Assembly: GCA_009760855.2 (NCBI GenBank)
Contig: WPIO01000314.1
Location: 1-64,000 of the forward strand
Origin: Cristatella mucedo
Lineage: Eukaryota; Bryozoa; Phylactolaemata; Cristatellidae
Direction of reading: 5' to 3'
Length of the DNA: 64,000 nt
Below the pieces are notes generated by a model. The model worked only from the letters and a program-made list of their open reading frames with translations, had not been told where the DNA came from and did no database searches. Numbering within the stretch: the stretch's first letter is position 1; every line of letters begins with the position of its first letter. A program made the position numbers and the translations under genes. This document shows, in pieces, positions 1-14,300 of the stretch.

Positions 1-3000
1 CGCTTTCTGCTTTAACGCTTTCTGCTTTCCGCATTACGATTTACGCTTCAGGCTTCACACTTTACGCTTTATGCTTTACTCTCTGTGCTTTACCCTTTAT
101 GCTGTATGCTTTACCCTTTACGCGTTACGCTTTACCCTTTAGGCTTTACGCTTTCTGCTTTACGCTTTACGCCTTAGGCTTAAGGTTTTCCGGTTTCGGG
201 TTATGCGTTAAGATTGAAGCTTAAGGGATTGGGGTTAAGGGTTTAAGGCTTAGGGTTTAGGGTTTAGGGTTTAGGGTTTATGCTTTACGATTTACGCTTT
301 AAATATACGCTTAAGGCTTTACGCCTTAGGCTATACACTTTATGCTTCTCGCTTTACGCTATGTGCTTTGCACTGTAAGCTTTACGCATTATGCTTGACG
401 CTTTACGCTTTCAGCTGTTTGCTTTACGCATTACGCTTTACGCTTTACGCTTTACGCTTTACGCTTTACGCTTTACGCTTTACGCCTTACGCTTTACGCT
501 TTAAGCTTCACGCTTTAAGCTTCACGCTTTACGCTTCATGCTTTACGCTTTACGCTTTACGCTATGCGCTTAAGGTTTTTTACGGTTTCGGGTTACGGGT
601 TTACTGTTTAGGCGTAAGGGTTTGGGTTTTATGGTTGAAGGCTTAGGATTTAGGGTTTAGGATTTAGGCTTGATACTTAACGCTTTAAATATAAGCTTAA
701 CGCTTTACGGTTGACGCATTACACTGTATGCTTTACTCTTTACGCGAAATGCTTAGCGTCTCAAGCTTTACGCTTTACGCTATACGCTGTACGTTTTAAG
801 CTTTCTGATTTACGCTTTTTGCTTTCTGCTTTACGATTTCCGCTTTACGCTTTACGCTTTAAGCTCGACGCTCGACAGTCTACGCTCTACGCTTTACGCT
901 TTACGCTTTACGATTTATTCTTCACTCTTTACGCGAAATGCTTGGCGCTTCAAGCTTGACGCTTTAAGCTTTACGCTTTACGCTTTACAATTTCCGCTTT
1001 ACGCTTTACGCTTTAAGATTTACGCTTTACGCTTTACGCTTTACGCTTTACGCTTTGCGCTTTACGCTTTACGCTTTACGCTTTACTCTTTATGCTCTAC
1101 GCTTTAGGCTTTAGCCTTTACGCTTTAGGCTTTACGCTTTACGCTTTACGCTTTACGCTTTACGCTTTACGCTTTACGCTTTGGGCTTTCTGCTTTACGC
1201 ATTACGCTTTAACGTTTTCGATTTACGCTTTACGCTTTATGCTTCACGCTTTACGCTTTACGCTTTACCCTTTCTGCTTTACGCTTTAGGTTTTGCGGTT
1301 TTGAAGGAAGGGTTTAGGCTTTTGGCTTTAGGGTTCTGGGTTTTAGGGTTTCAGGCTTAGGGTTTAGGGTTTAGGTTTTAGTCTTTACGCTTTAGGCTTT
1401 AAATATACGCTTTATGCTTTATGCTTTACGCTTATCGCTTTACGCTTAACGCTTTACACTTTATGCTTTAATCTTTACGCGAAATAATTTGCTCTCCTAG
1501 CTTTAGGCTATACGCTTTACGCTTTACGCTTCACGCTTTACGCTTTACGCTTTACGCTTAACGCTTTACGCTTTACGCTTTACGCTTTACGCTTTACGAT
1601 TTACCCTTTAGGCTCTAAGCTTAGCGCATTAAGCTTTACGCTTTACGCTTTACGCTTTACGCTTTAAGCTTTACGCTTTAACCTCTACGCTTTACGCTTT
1701 ACGCTATTCGCTTTACGCTTCACGCTTTACGATTTACGACTTCCCCTTTACGCTTTGCGCTCTACGCTTTCCACTTCAGGATTTACGCTTACGCTTTACG
1801 CTTTGCGCTTTAAGCTTTACGCTTTACGCATTACGCTTTACTCTTTATGGTCTACGCTTTAGGCTTTAGGCTTTACACTTTCCGCATTACGCTTTACGCT
1901 TTACGCTTTACGCTTTACGCTTTACGCTTGAGGTTTTTTACGGTTTCGGGTTACGGGTTTAGGGTTTAGGCGGATGGGTTTGGGGTTTATGGTTTAAGGC
2001 TTAGGGTTTAGGATTTAGGGTTTGGGCTTGATACTTTACGCTTTAAATATAAGCTTAACGCGTTACGGTTTTCGCATTACACTATATGCTTTACTCTTTA
2101 CGCGAAATGCTTAGCGTCTCAAGCTTTACGCTATACGGTATATGCTTTACGCTTTAGGCTTTCTGGTTTACGCTTTCTGCTTTCTGTTTTCTGCTTTACG
2201 ATTTACGCTTTACGCTTTACGCTTCATGCTTTACGCTTTACGCTTTACGCTTTACGATTAACCCTTTACGCTCTAAGCTTTGTGCTTTAAGCTTTACGCT
2301 TTACGCTTTACGCTTTACGCTTTACGCTTTACGCTTTACGCTTTACGCTTTACGCTTTACGCTTTACGCTTTACGCTTTACGCTTTACGCTTTACGCTTT
2401 ACACTATTCGCTTTACGCTTTACGCTACACGCTCTACGATTTACGCTTTACGCTTTACGCTTTACGCTTTACGCTTTACGACTTCCGCTTTACGCTTTAC
2501 GCTTTACGCTTTCCGCTTTACGCTTTACGCTTTACGCTTTACGCTTTACGCTTTACGCTTTACGCTTTAATCTTCACGCTTTAACCTCTACGCTTTACGC
2601 TTTACGCTTTACGCTTTACGCTTTACGCTTTACGCTTTACGCTTTACGCTTTACGCTTTACGCTTTACGCTTTACGCTTTACGCTTTACGCTTTACGCTT
2701 TATGCTTTCTGCTATAGGCATTACGCTTTACCGTTTTCTATTTACGCTTTACGCTTTATTCTTTAAGCTTTGCGGTTTACGCTTTACGCTTTACGCGTTA
2801 TGGTTTACTCTCTGCGCTTTACCCGTTATGCTGTACGCTTTACGCCTTAGGCTTTAGGTTTTCCGGTTTCGGGTTATGGATTAAGATTTAAGCTTTAGGG
2901 ATTGGGGTTAACGTTTTAAGGCTTAGGGTTTAGGGTTTAGGGTTTAGGGTTTAGGGTTTACTCTTCAGGCTTTACACTTTATGCGTTACGCTTTACGCTA

Positions 3001-6000
3001 TGAGCTTTGCACTGTAAGCTTTACGCATTATGCTTGACGCTTTACGCTTTCAGCTGTTTGCTTTAGGCATTACGCTATACGCTTTACGCTTTACGCTCAA
3101 CGCATTACGCTTTACGCTTTACGCTTTACGCTATACGCTTTACGCTTCACGCTTTACGCTTTACGTTTTACGCTTTACGCTTTACGCTTTACGCTTTACG
3201 CTTTACGCTTTACGCTTTACGCTTTACGCTTTACGCTTTACGCTTTACGCTTTACGCTTTACGCTTTACGCTTTACGCTTTACGCTTTACGCTTTACGCT
3301 TTACGCTTTACGCTTTACGCTTTACGCTTTACGCTTTATGCTCTCTGCTTTACGCTTTACGCTTTAGGTTTTACGGTTTCGGGTTACGGGTTTAGACTTT
3401 AGGCTTTAGGTTTTGGGGTTTAGGGTTTAAGGCTTAGCGTTTAGGGTTTAGGCTTTACACTTTACGCTTTACGCTTTACGCTTCACGCTTTGCGCTTTAG
3501 GTTTTCTACTCACTGCTTTACGATTTCCGCTTTACGCTTTATGCTTTACGCTGTACGCTCTACGCTTTACGCTCGACGGTCAACAGTTTACGCTCTACGC
3601 TTTACGCTTTGCGATTTATGCTTTACACTTTACGCGAAATGCTTGGCGCTTCAAGATTGACGCTTTACGCTTTACGCTTCACGCTTTGCGCTTTACGCTT
3701 TACGTTTTAAGCTTTCAGCTTTACGCTTTAAGCTTTAGGCTTTACGCTTTACGCTTTACGCTTTACGCTTTACGCTTTCCGCTTTACGCTTCACGCTTTA
3801 CACTTTACGCTTTCTGCTTTATGCTTTCTGCTTATCGCTTACCGATTTCCGCTTTACGCTTTACGCTTTACGCTTCACGCTTTACGCTTTAGGTTTTCTG
3901 CTTGCTGCTGTACGATTTCCACTTTACGCTTTACGCTTTATGCTTTACGCTTTACGCTCTACGCTTTACGCTTTACGCTTTACGCTTTACGCTTTACGCT
4001 TTACGCTTTACGCTTTACGCTTGAGGTTTTTTACGGTTTCGGGTTACGGGTTTAGGGTTTAGGCGGAAGGGTTTGGGGTTTATGGTTTAAGGCTTAGGGT
4101 TTAGGGTTTAGGGTTTGGGCTTGATACTTTACGCTTTAAATATAAGCTTAACGCTTTACGGTTTTCGCATTACACTATATGCTTTACTCTTTACGCGAAA
4201 TGCTTAGCGTCTCAAGCTTTACGCTTTACGGTATACGCTTTACGCTTTAGGCTTTCTGGTTTACGCTTTCTGCTTTCTGCTTTCTGTTTTCTGCTTTACG
4301 ATTTCCGCTTTACGCTTTACGCTTCACGCTTTACGCTTTACGCTTTACGCTTTACGATTTACCCTTTACGCTCTAAGCTTTGTGCTTTAAGCTTTACGCT
4401 TTACGCTTTACGCTTTACGCTTTACGCTTTACGCTTTACGCTTTACGCTTTACGCTTTACGCTTTAAGCTTTACGCTTTAACCTCTACGCTTTACGCTTT
4501 ACGCTTTACGCTTTACGCTTTACGCTATTCGCTTTAGGCTTTACGCTACACGCTTTACGATTTATGCTTTACGCTTTACGCTTTACGACATCCGCTTTAC
4601 GCTTTACGCTTTACGCTTTCCACTTTAGGATTTACGCTTTACGGTTTACGCTTTACGCTTTACGCTTTACTCTTTATGCTCTACGCTTTACGCTTTACGC
4701 TTTATGCTTTACGCTTTACGCTTTACGCTTTACGCTTTACGCTTTACGCTTTACGCTTTACGCTTTACGCTTTACGCTTTACGCTTTACGCTTTGGGCTT
4801 TCTGCTATAGGCATTACGCTTTACCGTTTTCGATTTACGCTTTACGCTTTATGCTTTAAGCTTTACGCTTTACGCTTTACGCTTTACGCGTTATGGTTTA
4901 CTCTCTGCGCTTTACCCTTTATGCTGTACGCTTTACGCCTTAGGCTTTAGGTTTTCCGGTTTCGGGTTATGGATTAAGATTTAAGCTTTAGGGATTGGGG
5001 TTAACGGTTTAAGGCTTAGGGTTTAGGGTTTAGGGTTTAGGGTTTAGGGTTTACTCTTCAGGCTTTACACTTTATGCGTTACGCTTTACGCTATGTGCTT
5101 TGCACTGTAAGCTTTACGCATTATGCTTGACGCTTTACGCTTTCAGCTGTTTGCTTTAGGCATTACGCTATACGCTTTACGCTTTACGCTCAACGCATTA
5201 CGCTTTACGCTTTACGCTTTACGCTTTACGCTATACGCTTTACGCTTCACGCTTTACGCTTTACGGTTTACGCTTTACGCTTTACGCTTTACGCTTTACG
5301 CTTTACGCTTTACGCTTTACGCTTTAAGCTTTACGCTTTACGCTTTACGCTTCACGCTTTTTGCTCTCTGCTTTACGCTTTACGCTTTAGGTTTTACGGT
5401 TTCGGGTTACGGGTTTAGGCTTTAGGCTTTAGGGTTTGGGGTTTAGGGTTTAAGGCTTAGGGTTTAGGGTTTAGGCTTTACGCTTTACGCTTTACGCTTC
5501 ACGCTTTGCGCTTTAGGTTTTCTGCTCACTGCTTTACGATTTCCGCTTTACGCTTTATGCTTTACGCTTTACGCTCTACGCTTTACGCTCGACGGTCAAC
5601 AGTTTACGCTCTACGCTTTACGCTTTGCGATTTATGCTTTACACTTTACGCGAAATGCTTGGCGCTTCAAGCTTTACGCTTTACGTTTTAAGCTATGCGC
5701 TTTACGCTTTACGATTTACGCTTTCTGCTTTACGCGTTCTGCATTTCGCTTTACGATTTCCGCTTCGCGCTGTACGCTTTACGTTTTCCGCTTTACGCTT
5801 TCCGCTTTACGTATTTCACTTTACGCTTTACGCTTAACGCTTTGCGATTTACGCTTTACGATTTCCACTTTACGCTTTACGCTTTATGCTTTACGCTTTA
5901 CGCTCTACGCTTTACGCTTTACGCTTTACGCTTTACGCTTTACGCTTGAGGTTTTTACGGTTTCGGGTTACGGGTTTAGGGTTTAGGCGTAAGGGTTTGG

Positions 6001-7329
6001 GGTTTATGGTTTAAGGCTTAGGGTTTAGGGTTTAGGGTTTGGGCTTGATACTTTACGCTTTAAATATAAGCTTAATGCTTTACGGTTTACGCATTACACT
6101 ATATGCTTTACTCTTTATGCGAAATGCTTAGCGTCTCAAGCTTTACGCTTTACGGTATACGCTTTACGCTTTAAGCTTTCTGGTTTACGCTTTCTGCTTT
6201 CTGCTTTCTGCTTTCTGTTTTCTGCTTTACGATTTCCGCTTTACGCTTTACGCTTTACGCTTTACGCTTTACGCTTTACGCTTTACGCTTTACGCTTTAC
6301 GCTTTACGCTTTACGCTTTACGCTTTACGCTTTACGCTTTACGCTTTACGCTTTACGCTTTACGCTTTACGCTTTACGCTTTACGCTTTACGCTTTACGC
6401 TTTACGCTTTACGCTTTACGCTTTACGCTTTACGATTTACCCTTAGGCTCTAAGCTTAGCGCATTAAGCTTTACGCTATACGCTTTACGCTTTACGCTTT
6501 ACGCTTTAAGCTTTACGCTTTAACCTCTACGCTTTACGCTTTACGCTATTCGCTTTACGCTTCACGCTTTACGATTTACGACTTCCGCTTTACGCTTTAC
6601 GCTTTACGCTTTCCACTTCAGGATTTACGCTTTACGCTTTACGCTTTGGGCTTTACGCTTTACGAATTACGCTTTACTCTTTATGGTCTACGCTTTAGGC
6701 TTTAGGCTTTACACTTTCCGCATTACGCTTTACGCTTTACGCTTTACGCTTTACGCTTTATGCTTTACGCTTTACGCTTTACGCTTTATGCTCTACGCTT
6801 TAGGCTTTAGGCTTTAGGCTTTACGCTTTACGCTTTACGCTTTACGCTTTACGCTTTACGCTTTACGCTTTACGCTTTACGCTTTACGCTTTCCGCTTTA
6901 CGCTTTACGCTTTGGGCTTTCTGCTTTAGGCATTACGCTTTACCGTTTTCGATTTACGCTTTACGCTTTATGCTTTACGCTTTACGCTTTACGCTTTACG
7001 CTTTACGCTTTACGCTTTACGCTTTCTGCTTAACGAATTACGCATTACGCTTTAGGTTTTGCGGTTTTGGGTTAAGGGTTTAGTCTTTTGGCTTTAGGGT
7101 TTGGGGTTTAGGGTTTAAGGCTTAGGGTTTAGGGTTTAGGTTTCAGTCTTAACGCTTTAGGCTTCAAATAGACGCTTTACGCCTATCGCCTTACGCTTAA
7201 CGCTTTACACTTTATGCTTTACTCTTTACGCGAAATTTTTTTACGCTCCTAGCTTTAGGCTAAACGCTTTACGCTTTACGCTTCATGCTTTACGCTTTTC
7301 GCTTTACGCTTTTCGCTTTACGCTTTCTG

Positions 7330-8330
7330 CTTTACGCTTTCTGCTTTACGCTTTCTGCTTTCCGCATTACGATTTACGCTTCAGGCTTCACACTTTACGC
7401 TTTATGCTTTACTCTCTGTGCTTTACCCTTTATGCTGTATGCTTTACCCTTTACGCGTTACGCTTTACCCTTTAGGCTTTACGTTTTCTTTACGCCTTAG
7501 GCTTAAGGTTTTCCGGTTTCGGGTTATGCGTTAAGATTGAAGCTTAAGGGATTGGGGTTAAGGGTTTAAGGCTTAGGGTTTAGGGTTTAGGGTTTAGGGT
7601 TTAGGGTTTATGCTTTACGATTTACGCTTTAAATATACGCTTAAGGCTTTACGCCTTAGGCTTTACACTTTATGCTTCACGCTTTACGCTATGTGCTTTG
7701 CACTGTAAGCTTTACGCATTATGCTTGACGCTTTACGCTTTCAGCTGTTTGCTTTACGCATTACGCTTTAAGCTATACGCTTTACGCTTTACGCATTACG
7801 CTTTACGCTTTACGCTTTACGCTTTACGCTATACGCTTTACGCCTTACGCTTTACGCTTTAAGCTTCACGCTTTAAGCTTCACGCTTTACGCTTCATGCT
7901 TTACGCTTTACGCTTTACGCTATGCGCTTAAGGTTTTTTACGGTTTCGGGTTACGGGTTTACTGTTTAGGCGTAAGGGTTTGGGTTTTATGGTTGAAGGC
8001 TTAGGATTTAGGGTTTAGGATTTAGGCTTGATACTTAACGCTTTAAATATAAGCTTAACGCTTTACGGTTGACGCATTACACTGTATGCTTTACTCTTTA
8101 CGCGAAATGCTTAGCGTCTCAAGCTTTACGCTTTACGCTATACGCTGTACGTTTTAAGCTTTCTGATTTACGCTTTTTGCTTTCTGCTTTACGATTTCCG
8201 CTTTACGCTTTAAGCTCGACGCTCGACAGTCTACGCTCTACGCTTTACGCTTTACGATTTATTCTTCACTCTTTACGCGAAACGCTTGGCGCTTCAAGCT
8301 TGACGCTTTAAGCTTTACGCTTTACGCTTT
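7330..8330 (+). repeat. Long-range copy of the block at about 1-980
   Basis: The order of rare landmarks (GGCTTCACAC, the TTTCCGG hinge, GCACTGTAAGC, CAGCTGTTTGC, CTGTATGC, GCGAAATGC) from 1 to about 980 is repeated here almost base for base at an offset of about 7.3 kb. The first part recurs again from about 15,830. This shows a higher-order period of several kilobases (about 7.3 and 8.5 kb) over the 7-bp unit. Shorter blocks recur at intermediate distances, so the array is a mosaic and not one clean period. Confidence 0.7.
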
Positions 8331-11300
8331 ACAATTTCCGCTTTATGCTTTACGTTTATCGCTTTACGCTTAACGCTTTACTCTTTATGCTTTAATCTTT
8401 ACGCGAAATAATTTGCTCTCCTAGCTTTAGGCTATACGCTTTACGCTTTACGCTTCATGCTTTACGCTTTACACTTTACGCTTTCTGCTTTACGCTTTCT
8501 GCTTTCCGCATTACGATCTCCGCTTTACGCTTCACACTTTACGCTTTATGATTTACTCTCTGCGCTTTACCCTTTATGCTGTACGCTTTACGCTTAATGC
8601 GTTACGCTTTACCCCATACGCTTTACGCTTTCTGGTTTACGCTTTACGCCTTAGGCTTTAGGTTTTCCGGTTTCGGGTTATGGGTTAAAATTTATGCTTA
8701 AGGGATTGGGGATAAGGGTTTAAGGCTTAGGGTTTAGGGTTTAGGGTTTATGCTTTACGATATACGCTTTAAATATACGCTTAAGGCTTTACGCTTCAGG
8801 CTTTACACTTTATGCTTTACGCTTTACGCTATGAGCTTTGCACTGTAAGCTTTACGGATTATGCTTGACGCTTTACGCTTTCAGCTGTTTGCTTTAAACA
8901 TTACGCTTTACGCTTTACGCATTACGCTTTACGCTATACGCTTTACGCTTTACGCTTTACGCTTTACGCTTTACGCTTTACGCTTTACGCTTTACGCTTT
9001 ACGCTTTACGCTTTACGCTTTACGCTTTACGCTTTACGCTTTACGCTTTACGCTTTACGCTTTACGCTTTACGCTTTACGCTTTACGCTTTACGCTTTAC
9101 GCTTTACGCTTTACGCTTTACGCTTTACGCTTTACGCTTTACGCTTTACGCTTTACGCTTTACGCTTTATGCTTTACGCTTTACGCTTTACGCTTTACGC
9201 TTTACGCTTTACGCTTTACGCTTTACGCTTTACGGTTTGTTTGGGGTTTAGGGTTTAATACTTAGGGTTTAGGGTTTAGGCTTTACGCTTTACGCTTTAC
9301 GCTTCACGCTTTACGCTTTATGCTTTACGCTTTACGCTCTACGCTTTAACGGTTTAAGGCTTAGGGTTTAGGGTTTAGGGTTTAGGGTTTAGGGTTTACT
9401 CTTCAGGCTTTACACTTTATGCTTTACGCTTTACGCTTTACGCTTTACACTTTAAGCTTTACGGATTATGCTTTACGCTTTACGCTTTCCGCTGTTTGCT
9501 TTAGGCATTACGCTTCAAGCTTGACGCTTTACGCTTTACGCATTGTGCTTTACGCATTGTGCTTTACGCTTTATGCTTTACTCTTTACGCGAAATGCTTG
9601 GCGCTTCAAGCTGTACGCTTTACGCTTTACGCTTAACGCTTTACGCTTTACGCTTTACGCTTTACGCTTTACGCTTTACGCTTTACGCTTTACGCTTTAC
9701 GCTTTACGCTTTACGCTTTACGCTTTACGCTTATTTACGCTTTACGCTTTACGCTTTACGCTTTACGCTTTACGCTTTACGCTTTACGCTTTACGCTTTA
9801 CGCTTTACGCTTTACGCTTTACGCTTTACGCTTTATGCTCTCTGCTTTACGCTTTACGCTTTAGGTTTTACGGTTTCGGGTTACGGGTTTAGGGTTTAGG
9901 CTTTAGTGTTTGGGGTTTAGGGTTTAATACTTAGGGTTTAGGGTTTAGGCTTTACGCTTTACGCTTTACGCTTCACGCTTTACGCTTTATGCTTTACGCT
10001 TTACGCTTTACGCTTTATGCTTTACGCTTTACGCTCTACGCTTTACGCTCGACGCTCAACAGTCTACGTTCTACGCTTTACGCTTTGCGATTTGTGCTTT
10101 ACACTTTACTCGAAATGCTTGGCGCTTTAAGCTTTAGGCTTTACGTTTTACGCTATGCGCTTTACGCTTTACGATTTACCCTTTCTGATTTACGCGTTCT
10201 GCATTTCGCTTTACGATTTTCGCTTCGCGCTTTACGCTTTACGCTTTCCGCTTTACGCTTTCTGCTTTACGTATATCGCTTTACATTTAAGCTTTACGAT
10301 TTCTGCTATACGCTTTACGCTTTACGCCTTAGGTTGTGCGGTTTTAAGTAACGAGTTTAGGCATTAGGCTTTAGGGTTTGGGGTTTTAGGGTTTAAGGCT
10401 TAGGGTTTAGGGTATAGGTTTTAGTCTTTACGCGTTAGGCTTCAAATATACGCTTTATGCTTTATGCTTTACGCTTATCGCTTTTCGCTTAACGCTTTAC
10501 ACTTTATGCTTTAATCTTTACGCGAAATATTTTGAGCTCCTAGCTTTAGGCTATAGGCTTTACGCTTTTTGCTTTACGCTTTCTGCTTTCCGCATTACGA
10601 TTTCCGCTTTACGCTTCACAATTTACGCTTTATGGTTTACTCTCTGCGCTTTACCCTTTATGCTGTAAGCTTTACGCTGTATGCGTTACGCTTTACTCTT
10701 TATGCTTTACGCTTTCTGCTTTACGCTTAACGCCTTAGGCTTAAGGTTTTCCGGTTTCGGGTTATGGGTTAAGATTTAAGCTTTAGGGATTGGGGTTAAG
10801 GGTTTAAGGCTTAGGGTTTAGGGTTTAGGGTTTAGGGTTTATGCTTTACGACATACGCTTTAAATATTCGCTTAAGGCTCTACGCTTTACGCTTTACGCT
10901 TTATGCTTTACGCTTTACGCTATGTGCTTTGCACTGTAAGCTTTACGCATTATGCTTGACGCTTTACGCTTTCAGCTGTTTGCTTTACGCATTACGCTTT
11001 ACGCTTTATGCTTTACGCTTAACGCATTATGCTTTACGCTTTACGCTTTACGCTTTACGCTTTACGCTTTACGCTTTACGCTTTACGCTTTACGCTTTAC
11101 GCTTTACGCTTTACGCTTTACGCTTTACGCTTTACGCTTTACGCTTTACGCTTTACGCTTTACGCTTTACGCTTTACGCTTTACGCTTTACGCTTTACGC
11201 TTTACGCTTTACGCTTTACGCTTTACGCTTTACGCTTTACGCTTTACGCTTTACGCTTTACCCTTTGTTATTTACGCTTTACGCTTTAAGCTTTACGCTT

Positions 11301-14300
11301 TACGCTTTAAGCTTCATGCTCTCTGCTTTACGCTTTACGCTTTAGGTTTTACGGTTTCGGGTTACGGGTTTAGGCTTTAGGCTTTAGGGTTTGGGGTTTA
11401 ATGTTTAAGGCTTGGGGTTTAGGGTTTAGGCTTTACGCTTTACACTTTACGCTTTACGGTTCACGCTTTAGGCTTCACGCTTTACGCGTTAGGTTTTCTG
11501 CTTACTCCTTTACGATTTCCGCTTTACGCTTTATGCCATACGCTTTACGCTCTACGCTTTACGCTCGACGCTCAACAGTTTACGCTCTACGCTTTACGCT
11601 TTGCGATTTGTGCTTTACACTTTACGCGCAATGCTTGGCGCTTCAAGCTTTAGGCTTTACGTTTTAAGCTATGCGCTTTACGCTTTACGATTTACGCTTT
11701 CAGCTTTATGCGTTCTGCATTTCGCTTTACGATTTCCGCTTCGCGCTTTACGCTTTACGCTTTCCGCTTTACGCTTTCCGCTTTACGTATTTCGCTTTAC
11801 GTTTTACGCTTTACGCTTTCTCCTTTACGCTTTACGCTTTACGCCTTAGGTTGTGCGGTTTTAAGTTACGAGTTTAGGCATTAGGCTTTAGGGTTTGGGG
11901 TTTAGGGTTTAAGGCTTAGGGTTTAGGGTTTAGGTATTAGGCTTTACGCTTTACGCTTTACGCTTTAAATATATGCTTTACGTTTTACGCTTTACGCTTT
12001 AGGCTTTACGCTTTACGCTTAAGGCTTTATGCTTTACTCTTTACGCGAAATGCTTGGCGCTTCAAGCTTGACGCTTTACGCTTTACGCTTTGTGCTTTAC
12101 GCTTTGTGCTTTACTCTTTACGCGAAATGCTTGACTCTTCAATCTTTACTCTTTACGCTTTACGCTTTACGCTTTATGCTTTACTCTTTACGCGAAATGC
12201 TTGGCGCTTCAAGCTTGACGCTTTACGCTTTACGCTTTACGCTTTGCGCTTTACGCTTTACGTTTTAAGCTTTCAGCTTTACGCTTTAAGCTTTACGCTT
12301 TACGCTTTACGCTTTACGCTTTACGCTTTACGCTTTACGCTTTACGCTTTACACTTTACGCTTTCTGCTTTATGCTTTCTGCTTACCGCTTTGCGATATC
12401 CGCTTTACGCTTTATGCTTTACGCTTCACGCTTTACGCTTTAGGTTTTCTGCTTACTGCTTTACGATTTCCACTTTACGCTTTACGCTTTATGCTTTACG
12501 CTTTACGCTTTACGCTTTACGCTTTACGCTTTACGCTTTACGCTTTACGCTTTACGCTTTACGCTTTACGCTTTACGCTTTACGCTTGAGGTTTTTTACG
12601 GTTTCGGGTTACGGGTTTAGGGTTTAGGCGGAAGGGTTTGGGGTTTATGGTTTAAGGCTTAGGGTTTAGGGTTTAGGGTTTGGGCTTGATACTTTACGCT
12701 TTAAATATAAGCTTAACGCTTTACGGTTTTCGCATTACACTATATGCTTTACTCTTTACGCGAAATGCTTAGCGTCTCAAGCTTTACGCTTTACGGTATA
12801 CGCTTTACGCTTTAGGCTTTCTGGTTTACGCTTTCTGCTTTCTGCTTTCTGTTTTCTGCTCTAAGCTTTGTGCTTTAAGCTTTACGCTTTACGCTTTACG
12901 CTTTACGCTTTACGCTTTACGCTTTACGCTTTACGCTTTACGCTTTACGCTTTACGCTTTACGCTTTACGCTTTACGCTTTACGCTTTACGCTTTACGCT
13001 TTACGCTTTACGCTTTACGCTTTACGCTTTACGCTTTACGCTTTAAGCTTTACGCTTTAACCTCTACGCTTTAAGCTTTACGCTTTAAACTATTCGCTTT
13101 ACGCTTTACACTACACGCTTTACGATTTACGCTTTACGCTTTACGCTTTACGCTTTACGACTTCCGCTTTACGCTTTACGCTTTACGCTTTCCACTTTAG
13201 GATTTACGCTTTACGCTTTACGCTTTACGCTTTACGCTTTACTCTTTATGCTCTACGCTTTACGCTTTACGCTTTACGCTTTACGCTTTACGCTTTACGC
13301 TTTACGCTTTACGCTTTACGCTTTACGCTTTACGCTTTACGCTTTCCGCTTTACGCTTTACGCTTTGGGCTTTCTGCTTTAGGCATTACGCTTTAACCGC
13401 TTTACGCTTTTCGATTTACGCTTTTACGCTTTATTTCGCTTTACGCTTTACGCTTTACGCTTTACGCTTTACGCTTTATGCTTTTACTCTCTGCGCGCTT
13501 TACGCCGCTTTACGCTGCGCTTTACGCTTTACGCTTTACGCTTTAGGCTTTAGGTTTTCCGGTTTCGGGTTATGGATTAAGATTTAAGCTTTAGGGATTG
13601 GGGTTAACGGTTTAAGGCTTAGGGTTTAGGGTTTAGGGTTTAGGGTTTAGGGTTTACTCTTCAGGCTTTACACTTTATGCGTTACGCTTTAGGCTATGTG
13701 CTTGGCACTGTAAGCTTTACGCATTATGCTTGACGCTTTACGCTTTCAACTGTTTGCTTTAGGCATTACGCTATGCGCTTTACGCTTTACGCTCAACGCA
13801 TTACGCTTTACGCTTTACGCTATACGCGCTTACGCTTTTACGCTTTACGCTTTACGCTTTACGGTTACGCTTTACGCTTTACGATTTCCGCTTTACGCTT
13901 TACGCTTTACGCTTTACGCTTTACGCTTTACGCTTTACGCTTTACGCTTTACGCTTTACGCTTTGTGCTTTACGCTTTACGCTTTACGCTTTACGCTTTA
14001 CGCTTTAACCTTTACGCTTTAAGCTTTAGGCTTTAGGCTTTTGGGGTTTAGGGTTTAATATTTACGCTTTACGGTTTAGGCTTTACGCTTTACGCTTTAC
14101 GCTTTACGCTTTACGCTTTGCGCTTTACGTTTTTTCTGCTCACTGCTTTACGCTTTACGCTTCACGCTTTATGCTTTACGCTTTACGCTTTACGCTCTAC
14201 GCTTTACGCTCGACGGTCAACAGTTTACGCTCAACGCTTTACGCTTTGCGATTTATGCTTTACTCTTTACGCGAAATGCTTGGCGCTTCAAGCTTTACGC

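Noticed and set aside
1-300. A chromosome end on the left of the window
   Set aside because: TTTAGGG reads rightwards on + and is mixed with TTTACGC. A left telomere would show uninterrupted CCCTAAA on this strand.
2280-2700. A CRISPR-like array of regularly spaced repeats
   Set aside because: The repeats are contiguous heptamers with no unique spacers, and the DNA is eukaryotic.
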